The notes beneath the pieces were generated by a model that was not told the origin of the DNA, ran no database searches, and worked only from the letters and a program-made list of their open reading frames with translations. 64,000 nucleotides of DNA from Legionella steelei (GTDB lineage Bacteria; Pseudomonadota; Gammaproteobacteria; Legionellales; Legionellaceae): the NCBI RefSeq assembly GCF_001468005.1, contig NZ_LNYY01000001.1, positions 1-64,000 on the forward strand, in the 5' to 3' direction. Shown here piece by piece: positions 1 to 8,271 of this stretch (the first letter of the stretch is position 1; each line of letters opens with the position of its first letter). Made by a program: the position numbers and the translations under genes.

Positions 1-227
1 CATTCAATAACTTATCAGAAAATATGGATTTTCCTTAGCGTACGTTTTCGTACCATTGGACCTCAACCCCCTACTAAAGGTCCATTTTAACATGCTTAGA
101 TAAGATTAAGCGTTTATTATTGACTGATTTTGTATCTGACTCATTGAATTCAGTAAGCCCTTTATCAAACTAATCGTATAACAAATCATTATACGATTAG
201 TAATTAACGCATAGATTCCCAATATGC
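1..227. other. Non-coding left edge
   Basis: No open reading frame that I can support. It holds two inverted repeats. The first (57-84) has 7-nt arms TGGACCT/AGGTCCA around a C-rich 14-nt loop. The second (169-201) is perfect and is listed separately. The stretch is the downstream flank of merA. Confidence 0.6.
169..201. terminator. Perfect 13-7-13 inverted repeat downstream of merA
   Basis: ACTAATCGTATAA, a 7-nt loop and its exact complement. It starts 27 nt past the merA stop, where a transcription terminator of the mer operon would sit. On the minus strand only a short TTTG follows, so a classical U-tract is weak. The arm and spacer lengths would also suit the core site of a tyrosine recombinase, but nothing ties it to the integrase at 6880. 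Confidence 0.45.
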
Positions 228-1667
228 CTATCCAGCACAACAGGATAATTTGTTAACATCTTTATCAAAAGATAATGCAGCAAGTTTTACACCCTCAACT
301 CCGGTCAGATAAGGAAATAATGTATTTGCTAAATCTTTAATGGTAAATTGTGCTTTTAATGCAATAACAATAGTCTGTATTAAGTCACCTGCTTCAGGAG
401 ATAAAATATGGGCGCCTAGTAGCTTATCGGTTTTTTTATCAGCAACGAGCTTGATTAACCCTCTTGTGTCTCTAGCCACAAAAAAACGAGGAACATGCTC
501 AAGACCAAGGACACTGACTTTTACTTCATAACCAGCCAATTTGGCACTTGCTTCTGTATAACCAACATCAGCCACTTGTGGATCAGTAAATATTACGGTA
601 GGCATAGTTGAATTGTCATAGCAATGCTGATTACCCTCGAGTGCATTTAATGCAGCTAATTTAGCACCATATGCTGCCATATAAACAAACATATCAACCC
701 CTGTTACATCACCGACAGCATAAATATGATCACGACTGCTTTGCATGTACTGATTCACTCGTATGCCACCATTGTCGGCTAAAATAATGTCTGATTCGTT
801 TAACCCAAAACCTGAAGTATTTGGAGTACGGCCTGTTGCGATAAGGACTTGCTCTGCTTCAATAATGCGGGTATCGCCGTCCTTGTCATGGGTTAGACGA
901 ATATAACCATCAATTTCCTCTATTTTCTGATAACCTATGCCCTGACACACATCAATGCCTTCTTGCTGCAGATAATGCGTAAGAGCCATACTTATTTCTG
1001 GTTCACTAGTTGGAACAAGACGAGAGCGGCAACAAATGGTGACTTTAGTGCCTGCACGTGCAAACATCTGCCCTAATTCAACGCCAACGACCCCGCCACC
1101 AATCACTAATAATGATTTAGGTTGATTGTGTAAATCCAATGCTGTTGTACTTGTTAGATAAGGAATTTGATGTATACCATCGATAGGAGGTATGGATGCT
1201 GAAGCTCCAGTCGCAATGATAACCGATGTGGGGGTATAGAGCTGATTACCTACCATTACACCATGATTCACAATGCGCGCCTGCTCTTTTACATAATTAA
1301 TATTTTTATAAGCTTGCAATACATCAACATACTTGGTTACCCTTAGTGTATCCACCAGTGCTTGTTTTTGTTGAATTAATTCATACCAGTTACTGAGTTT
1401 GCCACTTGCTTCAATGCCATCAAAACGCGAGGCCTGATTCGCTTGATGTATTGTTTCTGTTGCCCTAATCATGTTTTTTGAAGGGACGCAACCTACATTA
1501 ACACAGGTTCCGCCAAGGATGCCATTATCAACCATAAGGACATGTGCACCTTCTTCTGCTGCTGTAATTGCAGCGGAAAACCCAGCCGATCCAGCTCCTA
1601 TAACCAAAATATCGGGTGATGTATTGGCACTTCCTATTTCATCAGGACAACTGAGGTAATCAGACAT
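228..1667 (-). CDS. merA: Mercuric reductase MerA (no N-terminal HMA domain)
   Basis: FAD- and NADPH-dependent cytosolic enzyme that reduces Hg(II) to volatile Hg(0). Visible features: an FAD-binding GAGSAG motif near residue 29 of the longer reading; the redox pair in GGTCVNVGCVPSK (Cys60 and Cys65); a second dinucleotide fold GGGVVGVELG; the AVGDVTG motif; the dimerisation-domain segment FPYLTGVEGVK; and the C-terminal Cys pair in CCAG that hands Hg(II) to the active site. The Cys pair and tyrosine segment separate it from lipoamide dehydrogenase. It lacks the N-terminal MerP-like domain of many homologues. The first ATG (1682) overlaps the merP stop as TAATG; I prefer the internal ATG at 1667 because GGAG sits 6 nt before it. 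Last gene of merRTPA. Confidence 0.95.
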   Translation of the reverse strand: MSDYLSCPDEIGSANTSPDILVIGAGSAGFSAAITAAEEGAHVLMVDNGILGGTCVNVGCVPSKNMIRATETIHQANQASRFDGIEASGKLSNWYELIQQKQALVDTLRVTKYVDVLQAYKNINYVKEQARIVNHGVMVGNQLYTPTSVIIATGASASIPPIDGIHQIPYLTSTTALDLHNQPKSLLVIGGGVVGVELGQMFARAGTKVTICCRSRLVPTSEPEISMALTHYLQQEGIDVCQGIGYQKIEEIDGYIRLTHDKDGDTRIIEAEQVLIATGRTPNTSGFGLNESDIILADNGGIRVNQYMQSSRDHIYAVGDVTGVDMFVYMAAYGAKLAALNALEGNQHCYDNSTMPTVIFTDPQVADVGYTEASAKLAGYEVKVSVLGLEHVPRFFVARDTRGLIKLVADKKTDKLLGAHILSPEAGDLIQTIVIALKAQFTIKDLANTLFPYLTGVEGVKLAALSFDKDVNKLSCCAG

Positions 1668-1681
1668 ATTGTTCTCCATCA

Positions 1682-2029
1682 TTAGGGCTGGTTGTTATTT
1701 TTTATCGAAGAGGGGTAGCCAGCATTGGTCGTTGTAGTAATCAATGACTTAATTGTTACTTTAGTTGGATCATAAGTAATTGTGGCTGATTTAGTCTTAA
1801 CTGATGTTTCAACCTTATATACACCTGGTAGCTTCCCAAGACTTTTTCGCACAGTATATGGACAAGTAGAACAAAACATTCCTGGAATATCAAGAGTCAC
1901 AATGCTTGTTTTCAGATTACTGCTAACTGTAATTTCCTCAGCTGCTGTGGGTGCTTGCAAACTAGAGGCAAAAGTCGATACATTACCCAATATTACGGTA
2001 ATTGCTAATACGATAAATGCATTGTTCAT
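1682..2029 (-). CDS. merP: Periplasmic mercury-binding protein MerP
   Basis: Small periplasmic carrier that takes up Hg(II) and passes it to MerT. A Sec-type signal peptide covers about residues 1-22 (hydrophobic core FIVLAITVILGN). An HMA fold follows with the metal site GMFCSTCP (Cys53, Cys56). At 115 aa it is slightly longer than usual (about 91), the extra length being a linker after the signal peptide and a polar tail. AGGAG lies 8 nt upstream. Its stop overlaps the first merA ATG and it follows merT by 18 nt, so translation is probably coupled. Confidence 0.93.
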   Translation of the reverse strand: MNNAFIVLAITVILGNVSTFASSLQAPTAAEEITVSSNLKTSIVTLDIPGMFCSTCPYTVRKSLGKLPGVYKVETSVKTKSATITYDPTKVTIKSLITTTTNAGYPSSIKNNNQP

Positions 2030-2047
2030 AAATATGTCTCCTAATCG

Positions 2048-2431
2048 TTATAATCGCTCTAAAATAATTGGCGCCAGATAAGGATAAAGCAGCACAAGCC
2101 CTATAATGATTAACGCAATCCAGAGCATTATTTTATTGATGCGATCTGAGGCTGACATCGCACAAAAAGTACCTTGTTTGCAATCGGAATGATTGGGTTT
2201 GCGATAAACTTTCCAAAATCCAAGTGCAATCAATAGAATAGCACTAGTTAAAAAATAGGGTTTATAGGACTCCATTGCCGTTAAACTACTTATCCAAGCT
2301 CCACTTATACCCAAACTAAACAATATTAAAGGCGCAATGCAACACAAAGTCGAAGCAATCGCCGCAGCGGTTCCCGAGAGCAATATCCATTTAATACTAT
2401 TACGCTTTACATACTTTGCTTCATTCATCAT
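2048..2431 (-). CDS. merT: Mercuric transport protein MerT
   Basis: Inner-membrane protein that brings Hg(II) from MerP to MerA. Three hydrophobic segments are visible. The first carries the adjacent Cys pair in STLCCIAPL, the expected mercury relay. A second pair (DCKQGTFC) lies in the cytoplasmic loop between segments 2 and 3, as in classical MerT. A longer reading starts at 2458, but GGAG lies just before the ATGs at 2431 and 2428, so one of these is the likely start. It lies between merR and merP on the same strand. Confidence 0.92.
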   Translation of the reverse strand: MMNEAKYVKRNSIKWILLSGTAAAIASTLCCIAPLILFSLGISGAWISSLTAMESYKPYFLTSAILLIALGFWKVYRKPNHSDCKQGTFCAMSASDRINKIMLWIALIIIGLVLLYPYLAPIILERL

Positions 2432-2469
2432 GTATCTCCAGGCTATATAGTGAGACAAATAAAAAGCCG

Positions 2470-2886
2470 TTATTCTCCTTTTGAATCAATCATATCTAAT
2501 AAAGGACATTCATTAGCCAACACATTGTTTCCACTAGCATTACAAGCCATTATTAAATCTTTGAGAGCTTTTTTAACAGTCCTAAGTTCCTTTTCTTTTT
2601 CTTCAATCAGGGCAATTTTTGCTTCGGCCTGTTTTCTCACATCAGAACACTTGGCTGTATCTGACAAACGAAGATCTAATAATTCCTTGATTTCTTTTAA
2701 AGTAAAATCAAGACGCTGTACTTGTCGAATAAACTTCAGTCGCTCCAAACTAGTCTCGCTATAAAGCCGGTATCCAGCTTTTGTTCGTCCCACCGGTAAT
2801 AATATGCCGAGCACCTCATAATAGCGTATTGTATCTATGCCTACACCGCCATTTTTAGCTAGTTCACCAATGCTTAGCGAAACCAT
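2470..2886 (-). CDS. merR: Mercury-responsive MerR-family regulator
   Basis: Dimeric regulator that represses and, with Hg(II), activates the mer promoter by untwisting it. An N-terminal winged helix (SIGELAKNGGVGIDTIRYYE) is followed by a dimerisation helix. The three metal Cys of true MerR are present: one in AKCSDV, one in MACNAS and one in NECPLL. This spacing resembles mercury MerR rather than CadR or CueR. A longer start at 2898 would be only a few bases past the -10 box and lacks a ribosome site; the ATG at 2886 has GGAGAG before it, so I chose it. Unlike Tn21/Tn501, merR is first in the operon and points the same way as merTPA, only about 40 nt upstream of merT. Confidence 0.9.
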   Translation of the reverse strand: MVSLSIGELAKNGGVGIDTIRYYEVLGILLPVGRTKAGYRLYSETSLERLKFIRQVQRLDFTLKEIKELLDLRLSDTAKCSDVRKQAEAKIALIEEKEKELRTVKKALKDLIMACNASGNNVLANECPLLDMIDSKGE

Positions 2887-2904
2887 AACTCTCTCCATAT
2901 AAAT

Positions 2905-2936
2905 AGTCTAGACTCTAGAGTATACCCAAGGGTCAA
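2905..2936 (-). promoter_or_regulatory. MerR-type promoter with overlong spacer
   Basis: On the minus strand: -35 TTGACC (2931-2936), a 20-bp spacer and -10 TAGACT (2905-2910). The spacer is centred on GTATAC with an imperfect dyad matching at 8 of 11 positions on each side. A 19-20 bp spacer with a central dyad is the hallmark of MerR-controlled promoters. It would drive the whole merRTPA operon. Confidence 0.75.
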
Positions 2937-2939
2937 GGG

Positions 2940-3344
2940 AATCATGATAGTATTTTGAAATAATATAATTATGCGATCAGACCAATGATGATAGATCAAA
3001 ACAAAACTCGCACGGAGATTATGATTTCAGAAGGTTATAAGGTGAAAATGACAGGAATTATTCGTTAGATAATATTATGGTTTAGAGGCGAAATTGTAGT
3101 AAATTAAAGCAAAGTCGTATTTCCAGTTCGCATTAGTACTGAGTCTGTAATTTAAGCCGAAATTGGATGAAGTTTTAAAGAGAGACGCTTTACTTTTTGA
3201 AAATAAAGCGATACTTAATTCAGATAAACTAACTGCTGGGCAGCTCTTAGCCTCATATCGGTCTTAATACTTATGTCAAAAAACGAGAATTACGACAACC
3301 GGCTGTCTTAACCAACAATACTTAATTGTATGAGTAGGTTAGCA
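2940..3344. other. Intergenic region with a possible decayed coding fragment
   Basis: No intact gene. Plus-strand positions 3151-3325 read as protein-like sequence in two frames: a stretch ending QLLASYRS, then after a frame change NTYVKKRELRQPAVLTNNT and a stop. It may be the 3' remnant of an older gene, but I do not recognise it. Confidence 0.3.
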
Positions 3345-4307
3345 TTATGAGTTCATTAGTTTAGGAATTAAGCGCACATAGAACAGTTCACTTATCAACT
3401 CCACAAGTGTCTGAGTGACAATGATTGCCGGCAGTATAGGAACAGCGCCTGGTATCGCAAAAGCAAGCGGTAGGACAACAAGAGAGTTGCGAGTACTTGC
3501 GCTGAATGCTACAGATCGGCTGGAAGGCACATCCAAGCGGAAGATTCGAGCGATAAACCATCCAGCCCAGGGAGCAATAATAGCAAAGGCAATGTAGATT
3601 GGAACTACTTTTAAAACTGAGTCTGCCTCAAGACCGAGCTGCGGTACCACCGACGTAATGACCACGAATAACACAAGAGCTGTCGCTGGTACGGGCAGCA
3701 ATCCAAGTGCTATTAAAACCCGTTTGCCCATCGATTTTCGATTAGCCCACGCTTGTGTAAGTGCTGCGAGCACAAGCGGAATAGCAATTATCCATATAAA
3801 GGCTTCGACAAATGGGCCAGGTTGAACCAAGTGAGCAGCGCTTTCCTCAAGGAATAGTCCAAGATAGATAGGTAGAAGCAGCATCTGTAAGATAAGAAGC
3901 GCAGGTGTCGCCACCAAAAGTAGTCGAGCATCGGCGCGTCCAATATGCGCAAAAGTTACGACATAATCAATACACGGAGTGAGCAAAACTAATAGCACAC
4001 CAAGTCGTACCATTGGATCGATGGGAAGAAATTGGACTAACGCCACTACAATTAACGGGACCACCATGAAGTTCACTAGAAATAGAACCATGAGGAAACG
4101 AAACTTCACTAATGCTTGCTTAAAGTCAGCAAGCGGCACTTGTAGAAACGTTACAAACAGCATCAGAGCTAATGCAAGGTTTACACTGCTCGCAAAAACT
4201 TTCGTGGCCGGCACGAGCAAAGCAATTATGATTGCTACAATAACTGTAGAAAAATAAATTATGATTTGCTTAGCCTCTAGTAATTCTCTTATTGATTGCA
4301 TGTTCAT
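3345..4307 (-). CDS. SBF-fold (BASS/ACR3-like) transporter, putative arsenic resistance protein
   Basis: Integral membrane protein of 320 aa with about ten hydrophobic helices, matching the sodium/bile acid symporter fold shared by ACR3 arsenite pumps. The segment LTPCIDYVVTFAHIGRADA in mid-protein resembles the conserved Cys-containing helix of arsenic-related members. It is clearly different from the canonical Acr3 directly upstream. It follows acr3 after 64 nt on the same strand, so it probably belongs to the ars operon. Arsenite export is likely, but a related organic or metalloid anion cannot be excluded. AAGG lies 6 nt before the ATG. Confidence 0.7.
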   Translation of the reverse strand: MNMQSIRELLEAKQIIIYFSTVIVAIIIALLVPATKVFASSVNLALALMLFVTFLQVPLADFKQALVKFRFLMVLFLVNFMVVPLIVVALVQFLPIDPMVRLGVLLVLLTPCIDYVVTFAHIGRADARLLLVATPALLILQMLLLPIYLGLFLEESAAHLVQPGPFVEAFIWIIAIPLVLAALTQAWANRKSMGKRVLIALGLLPVPATALVLFVVITSVVPQLGLEADSVLKVVPIYIAFAIIAPWAGWFIARIFRLDVPSSRSVAFSASTRNSLVVLPLAFAIPGAVPILPAIIVTQTLVELISELFYVRLIPKLMNS

Positions 4308-4371
4308 TTTTGCCTTTAATCACGTTACGAGTAAATCCGAGAGATTTGAAAGTAAACCAGTTTAATCAATC

Positions 4372-5433
4372 CTACCCCGTATGATTTGCTTTATAAAACC
4401 AGTGTTGGCGCAACCACAATGCAATATTTACTAGTAAAATAAGAATCGGCACCTCAACAAGTGGGCCAATCACAGTTGTAAAAGCAATGGCGGAGTTAAG
4501 CCCAAAGGTGGCAATTGCAACAGCAATAGCCAATTCAAAATTATTACTGGCAGCAGTAAATGAAGCTGCTGTTGTTTTTTGATAGTTAGCCCCGATGAGC
4601 TTCCCCATCGCAAAACTGACAAAAAACATCACAACAAAATAAACAGCTAAAGGAAATGCAATTCGAATTACATCTAATGGAAGTTGCAATACCATCGCGC
4701 CTTTCAAAGAAAACATCGCCAGTATAGTAAACAATAGGGCTATTAGAGTAATGGGAGAAATTTTTGGTAAAAAATTAGTTTCATACCACATTATCCCTTT
4801 TCTCTTTATCAGTATAAAGCGAGTCAGAAATCCTGATAAAAAAGGAATTCCAAGATAAATGAAGACGCTTTCAGCAACAGTCATAAAATCGATATGAACC
4901 ATTTGTCCCGTCATGCCAACAAGGGGTGGCAAAACGGTTAGAAAAAACCAGACATAGACACTAAAGAAAAGTAGCTGAAATATACTGTTAAACGCCACTA
5001 AAGCCGCAACATATTGATTATCGCCTTCAGCCAGCTGATTCCAGACAATTACCATGGCAATACATCGAGCCAAACCAATGAGAATGAGTCCAGTCATGTA
5101 TTCGGGATATCCATGTAAGAATAAAACAGCAAGACCAAACATGAGAAATGGCCCGATAAGCCAGTTTTGAATTAAGGACAACAATAGAATTCGCCAATCT
5201 TTAAAGACCAGCGGTAATTCTTCATATTTTACCCGAGCCAGGGGTGGGTACATCATTAAAATCAAGCCAAGCGCAATAGGAATATTGGTGGAACCAATCG
5301 ATAGGGAATTTAAAAATTGTGGCATGTCGGTTAAAATAGATCCGATAACAACGCCTAAACCCATAATCAGGAAAATCCATAACGTTAAATATCTATCTAA
5401 AAAAGAAAGGCGACGAGTGCTGCACGTGCTCAT
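4372..5433 (-). CDS. acr3: Arsenite efflux permease Acr3
   Basis: Inner-membrane arsenite exporter of the ACR3 family, 353 aa and about ten helices. The family signature region is clear: [19 protein letters not shown] contains the conserved Cys that is needed for transport, followed by [16 protein letters not shown]. It exports the As(III) made by ArsC. The start overlaps the arsC stop by 4 nt (ATGA). Confidence 0.93.
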   Translation of the reverse strand: MSTCSTRRLSFLDRYLTLWIFLIMGLGVVIGSILTDMPQFLNSLSIGSTNIPIALGLILMMYPPLARVKYEELPLVFKDWRILLLSLIQNWLIGPFLMFGLAVLFLHGYPEYMTGLILIGLARCIAMVIVWNQLAEGDNQYVAALVAFNSIFQLLFFSVYVWFFLTVLPPLVGMTGQMVHIDFMTVAESVFIYLGIPFLSGFLTRFILIKRKGIMWYETNFLPKISPITLIALLFTILAMFSLKGAMVLQLPLDVIRIAFPLAVYFVVMFFVSFAMGKLIGANYQKTTAASFTAASNNFELAIAVAIATFGLNSAIAFTTVIGPLVEVPILILLVNIALWLRQHWFYKANHTG

Positions 5434-5858
5434 GACAACAGCTCCTTTTTTATTTGTTGTTTTAGTTGATTAAATACCGCTTCAAATGCTGTATTTATTT
5501 TCATCTTAGATCCTTCTGCTTTAGCAGGATCAGGAATACTCCAATGGAGTTTTTTTGGTTGACCAGGGAAAATAGGACAGCTTTCACTAGCTGCCTGGTC
5601 ACAGACAGTAATGACTAAATCAATAGATTCTGAATTAAATTCATTCCAGGATTTACTGCGAGGTGTATTCGGTTTGATACCATGACGAGCAAGAGTTTCT
5701 ATCGCTTTCGGATGTACGTTTCCAGTCGGGATGCTGCCTGCGCTAAAAGCCAGATAGCGGCCATTCGAGTAATAATTAGTTATTGCCTCAGCCATAATGG
5801 ACCGACAAGAGTTACCTGTACAAAGAAATAATAATTTAATTGGCTCAGTACGTATCAA
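5430..5858 (-). CDS. arsC: Arsenate reductase ArsC (low-molecular-weight phosphatase fold)
   Basis: Cytosolic enzyme that reduces arsenate to arsenite for export by Acr3. The phosphatase-like loop CTGNSCRS starts at Cys13. The two resolving cysteines are in [11 protein letters not shown] (Cys86, Cys94), as in the thioredoxin-coupled class. At 142 aa it has the family length. It overlaps arsI upstream and acr3 downstream by 4 nt each. Confidence 0.94.
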   Translation of the reverse strand: MIRTEPIKLLFLCTGNSCRSIMAEAITNYYSNGRYLAFSAGSIPTGNVHPKAIETLARHGIKPNTPRSKSWNEFNSESIDLVITVCDQAASESCPIFPGQPKKLHWSIPDPAKAEGSKMKINTAFEAVFNQLKQQIKKELLS

Positions 5859-6325
5859 TCACAACATCCGGTTGATTTTGATTGTACATCACAGCAAGAG
5901 GTTGATGTTTTTTTGGTGGACATTGAACACGAGCCTTCAGTTGTATTATCTCCAGAAAAAAATTGAGCATCCTCCATGGTATGATAGGCTTCCCATGCAA
6001 TTCCGTTAGGGTCACTCACCCATGATTTTTGTGATTTGGCATAGCAACAGGTTGTTTCACCATCGCTATGGGTTGAAATATTAGCCTCTGAAAATTGGTT
6101 TCTCAGTGCATCTAATTCAGTGGCATCATCCACTTGAATTCCCAAGTGTTCCACGCCATGTTTTCCAGCACGAGTTGAAATGGCAAAATTAATACGCGGA
6201 TCTTCCAGCATCCATTTGGCATAATCGGACTTAACTTTTACGGGATCTGCTCCAAATAGAGCATTGTAAAAACGGATACTATCAGCAAGGTTGTCAACAT
6301 CAATATGAATATGAAAACGTTTCAT
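5855..6325 (-). CDS. arsI: ArsI/CadI-family VOC metalloenzyme, probable C-As lyase
   Basis: Fe(II)-dependent dioxygenase of the vicinal oxygen chelate fold. Known ArsI cleaves the C-As bond of trivalent organoarsenicals such as methylarsenite. The iron ligands can be placed at His5 or His7, His60 (VEHLGIQ) and Glu112 (AWEAYH). The substrate-binding Cys pair of ArsI is seen as TTCCYAKS (Cys93-Cys94). The C-terminal tail is rich in Cys (SCCD and GCCD motifs), as in longer ArsI/CadI proteins, and may bind As(III). It is the first gene after arsR, with ATGA overlaps on both sides. CadI-type cadmium resistance proteins share the fold, but the operon favours arsenic. Confidence 0.88.
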   Translation of the reverse strand: MKRFHIHIDVDNLADSIRFYNALFGADPVKVKSDYAKWMLEDPRINFAISTRAGKHGVEHLGIQVDDATELDALRNQFSEANISTHSDGETTCCYAKSQKSWVSDPNGIAWEAYHTMEDAQFFSGDNTTEGSCSMSTKKTSTSCCDVQSKSTGCCD

Positions 6326-6693
6326 GACTTACTCCTTTTAGAATTACAGCAATCATTTAATTTTATAACCAGACAATCGTCTGTCCCAGGTTGTTGAATT
6401 TGAACTTGTTGTTTACTGCAACAATCCTGAACCATGAAGGCGATAAAATCGCGCATTAACACAAAATTTGCAGAATAAAATACATAACGCCCTTGGCGAT
6501 AGGACGTGACAATTCCGGCATTAGACAAATGGCTTAAGTGAAATGATAGGGTATTTTGTAAAATACCCAACTCATCCCCAATTGCACCAGCGGATAATCC
6601 GTTTGGCCCTGCTTGAACAAGTAGCCGAAACACTTGCAAGCGAGTTTCTTGAGAAAGGGCGTCAAATATTTTTAGTGAGTTTTTTATATCCAT
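6322..6693 (-). CDS. arsR: ArsR-family arsenite-responsive repressor
   Basis: Winged-helix repressor of the ars operon. The N-terminal MDIKNSLKIFDALSQETRL is the usual ArsR opening, followed by the recognition helix region NTLSFHLSHLSNAGIV and the wing RQGRYVFYS. The likely As(III) site is the Cys pair in VQDCCSKQ near residue 90, helped by a second pair (NDCCNS) in the tail. The first is placed like the C-terminal site of the proteobacterial subgroup rather than the helix-4 site of E. coli. The start lies only 6 nt after the -10 box, so the mRNA may be leaderless. Confidence 0.9.
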   Translation of the reverse strand: MDIKNSLKIFDALSQETRLQVFRLLVQAGPNGLSAGAIGDELGILQNTLSFHLSHLSNAGIVTSYRQGRYVFYSANFVLMRDFIAFMVQDCCSKQQVQIQQPGTDDCLVIKLNDCCNSKRSKS

Positions 6694-6699
6694 ACTTCT

Positions 6700-6728
6700 A
6701 GAATAGTAGAAATATTTAATTTAGTCAA
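6700..6728 (-). promoter_or_regulatory. ars operon promoter
   Basis: On the minus strand: -35 TTGACT (6723-6728), 17-bp spacer, -10 TATTCT (6700-6705). The -10 lies in a dyad-rich segment that includes the palindrome TTCTAGAA, a plausible ArsR operator. The arsR ATG begins 6 nt after the -10. Confidence 0.65.
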
Positions 6729-6812
6729 TCTGCCATTTAAAGTCTGTCATTTAAAGTTTAAATTTTCCTGCCAAATAAAGATAAAACTTACAGGTTATCG
6801 AAGGAGTCTCTC

Positions 6813-6867
6813 TTGACGCTTTCGTATTTAGGTCTTAAAATCGATTAAATTATGATATTTTAAGACC
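6813..6867 (+). promoter_or_regulatory. Integrase promoter with overlapping inverted repeat
   Basis: TTGACG (6813-6818), 17-bp spacer, TAAAAT (6836-6841). The -10 lies inside an inverted repeat (6831-6867) with 11-nt arms GGTCTTAAAAT/ATTTTAAGACC and a 15-nt AT-rich loop. The repeat ends 12 nt before the integrase ATG. It may be an autoregulatory operator or a recombinase binding site. Confidence 0.5.
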
Positions 6868-6879
6868 TTAAAGGAAAAA

Positions 6880-7479
6880 ATGGCAAAAGAAGGCAAGGCT
6901 CGGGTACTCACCGAGAGCGAATTTAAACGATTGCTCATTATGGCCAAAGACAGTCCATTTGCGCTGCGCAATGTCGCCATCATTTATTGCTCCTTTGGAT
7001 TAGGTCTACGCGTCAAGGAAATTGCTGCCCTTAAAATCAGTGATGTATTCGATCATCACCTTAAAGTCATGGATGAAATTAATTTGTTACGCTCAATGAC
7101 CAAAGGGGAGAAACAACGACATGCCTATGTGACGAATAAAAAAGTTGCCGCGGCGCTGCAAGACCATGTAGATGAGTTACAAATGCAAGAAAAAGAAGTA
7201 CTCAATAAAAAAGGGTATCTTTTTAAAACCCAACGGGGCAATCGCTTTCAACCCGACGTGTTACAAAAATGGTTTCGCAAGCTTTATGACAAAACAGGAT
7301 TGGTTGGTGCCAGCTCGCACTCCGGTCGACGCACCTTCATTACGCGTTTGATTGAACAAGGAGCCGACATTAAAGCGGTGTCTCGCCTTGCGGGTCATGC
7401 CAATATTTCCACGACCTCAGAATACGTGGAAGATAATCCAACCCGCTTAAAACGCATCGCCAGCCTTGGCTCTTTTTGA
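6880..7479 (+). CDS. Tyrosine recombinase, catalytic domain only
   Basis: Site-specific DNA recombinase of the phage integrase family. All catalytic residues can be placed: Arg44 (GLGLRVKE), Lys75 (MTKGEKQR), His147 and Arg150 (SHSGRR), His173 (AGHANIS) and the nucleophile Tyr182 (SEYVED). At 199 aa it lacks the N-terminal SAM-like core-binding and arm-binding domains of full integrases (300-400 aa). It is therefore a minimal recombinase, perhaps relying on a partner or acting as an invertase/resolvase. AAAGGA precedes the ATG. The stop overlaps the next gene as TGATG, pairing it with the WGR-like protein. Confidence 0.88.
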   Translation: MAKEGKARVLTESEFKRLLIMAKDSPFALRNVAIIYCSFGLGLRVKEIAALKISDVFDHHLKVMDEINLLRSMTKGEKQRHAYVTNKKVAAALQDHVDELQMQEKEVLNKKGYLFKTQRGNRFQPDVLQKWFRKLYDKTGLVGASSHSGRRTFITRLIEQGADIKAVSRLAGHANISTTSEYVEDNPTRLKRIASLGSF

Positions 7480-7946
7480 TGCAGATGCCTTGGTTCACCT
7501 CTCCGTCTTTTCTGCATCTGATTCATTTTTACCCTATTGAAGTCTATCATGATGCACGTTTTGAAAAAGATACTCGCTATTATGTGATTCGTTTAAGCAA
7601 AGATTTATTAGAAGACTGGGTGATTACCTTAATCAATGGCCGCATTAAATCCAAACTAGGACAAAGCCGTACTCTCGCTTTTGCTAATTTTAACGAGGCT
7701 TTTGATTACTTTTTCCTACTAACCAAAGTGCGTCACCAACGCGGTTATCAGCTTAAAACATTTACCTGCGACAATCCCCTACTGTTGCACCTGCTGCCTT
7801 TTTCGGTGCTTACTGAGAACAACAAGAAGTTAGCAGATGCCAAAACGGTTAAAAATGAAAATCGACGCACGATGCAAAGCCCTGCTTCACTGGAAATCAG
7901 CAACTTATCCCAGGTAGCTTATCAGCAAATGGGCTTTTCATTTTAG
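7479..7946 (+). CDS. WGR-like domain protein next to the integrase
   Basis: 155-aa protein of unknown role. Residues about 30-95 resemble a WGR domain: a YYVIRLS strand, the NGRIKSKLGQS turn (Asn in place of the Trp of W-G-R), then AFANFNEAFDYFF and a closing RHQRGYQ. WGR domains bind nucleic acid or act as adaptors in PARP-type and other proteins. The C-terminal third is polar. The ATG at 7479 overlaps the integrase stop by one base, so the two are probably made together; this suggests an accessory role in recombination. That function is inference. Confidence 0.55.
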   Translation: MQMPWFTSPSFLHLIHFYPIEVYHDARFEKDTRYYVIRLSKDLLEDWVITLINGRIKSKLGQSRTLAFANFNEAFDYFFLLTKVRHQRGYQLKTFTCDNPLLLHLLPFSVLTENNKKLADAKTVKNENRRTMQSPASLEISNLSQVAYQQMGFSF

Positions 7947-8271
7947 CAACAACCAAGCCATATCTGTAAATAAGGCGATACTTCATAGTTATAGGCTGGT
8001 CTAAAAGTATAATATATATGCAGAACCCTATTAAACCGTATTTTACGCGATTTTGGCGATGATTGATTTCAGACTAACTTTACCATTAGCCTGGAGTTAA
8101 TTATCGAATACAAGGAAAATTTAAAGGTCGATTTTTTTTAGTTGTTCCGAAAAAATAAAAATTGGATTACTCTGTAAAAAGAATCGATACCAAATATCAT
8201 TTTCGATATGATATTTAGATATTTGCATAAGTTTCAGAGCCAGCGTTAGACGTACATATCCAAACTTCCAA
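7947..8271. other. Intergenic region, no gene seen
   Basis: AT-rich and without a supportable ORF. It contains an inverted repeat at 8192-8216 (AAATATCAT, 7-nt loop, ATGATATTT). Confidence 0.6.

Noticed and set aside
228-1682. Dihydrolipoamide dehydrogenase instead of MerA
   Set aside because: The C-terminal Cys pair, FPYLTGVEG segment and merRTP neighbours identify mercuric reductase.
6880-7479. XerC/XerD chromosome-dimer recombinase
   Set aside because: Too short and without the N-terminal domain; context is accessory genes.
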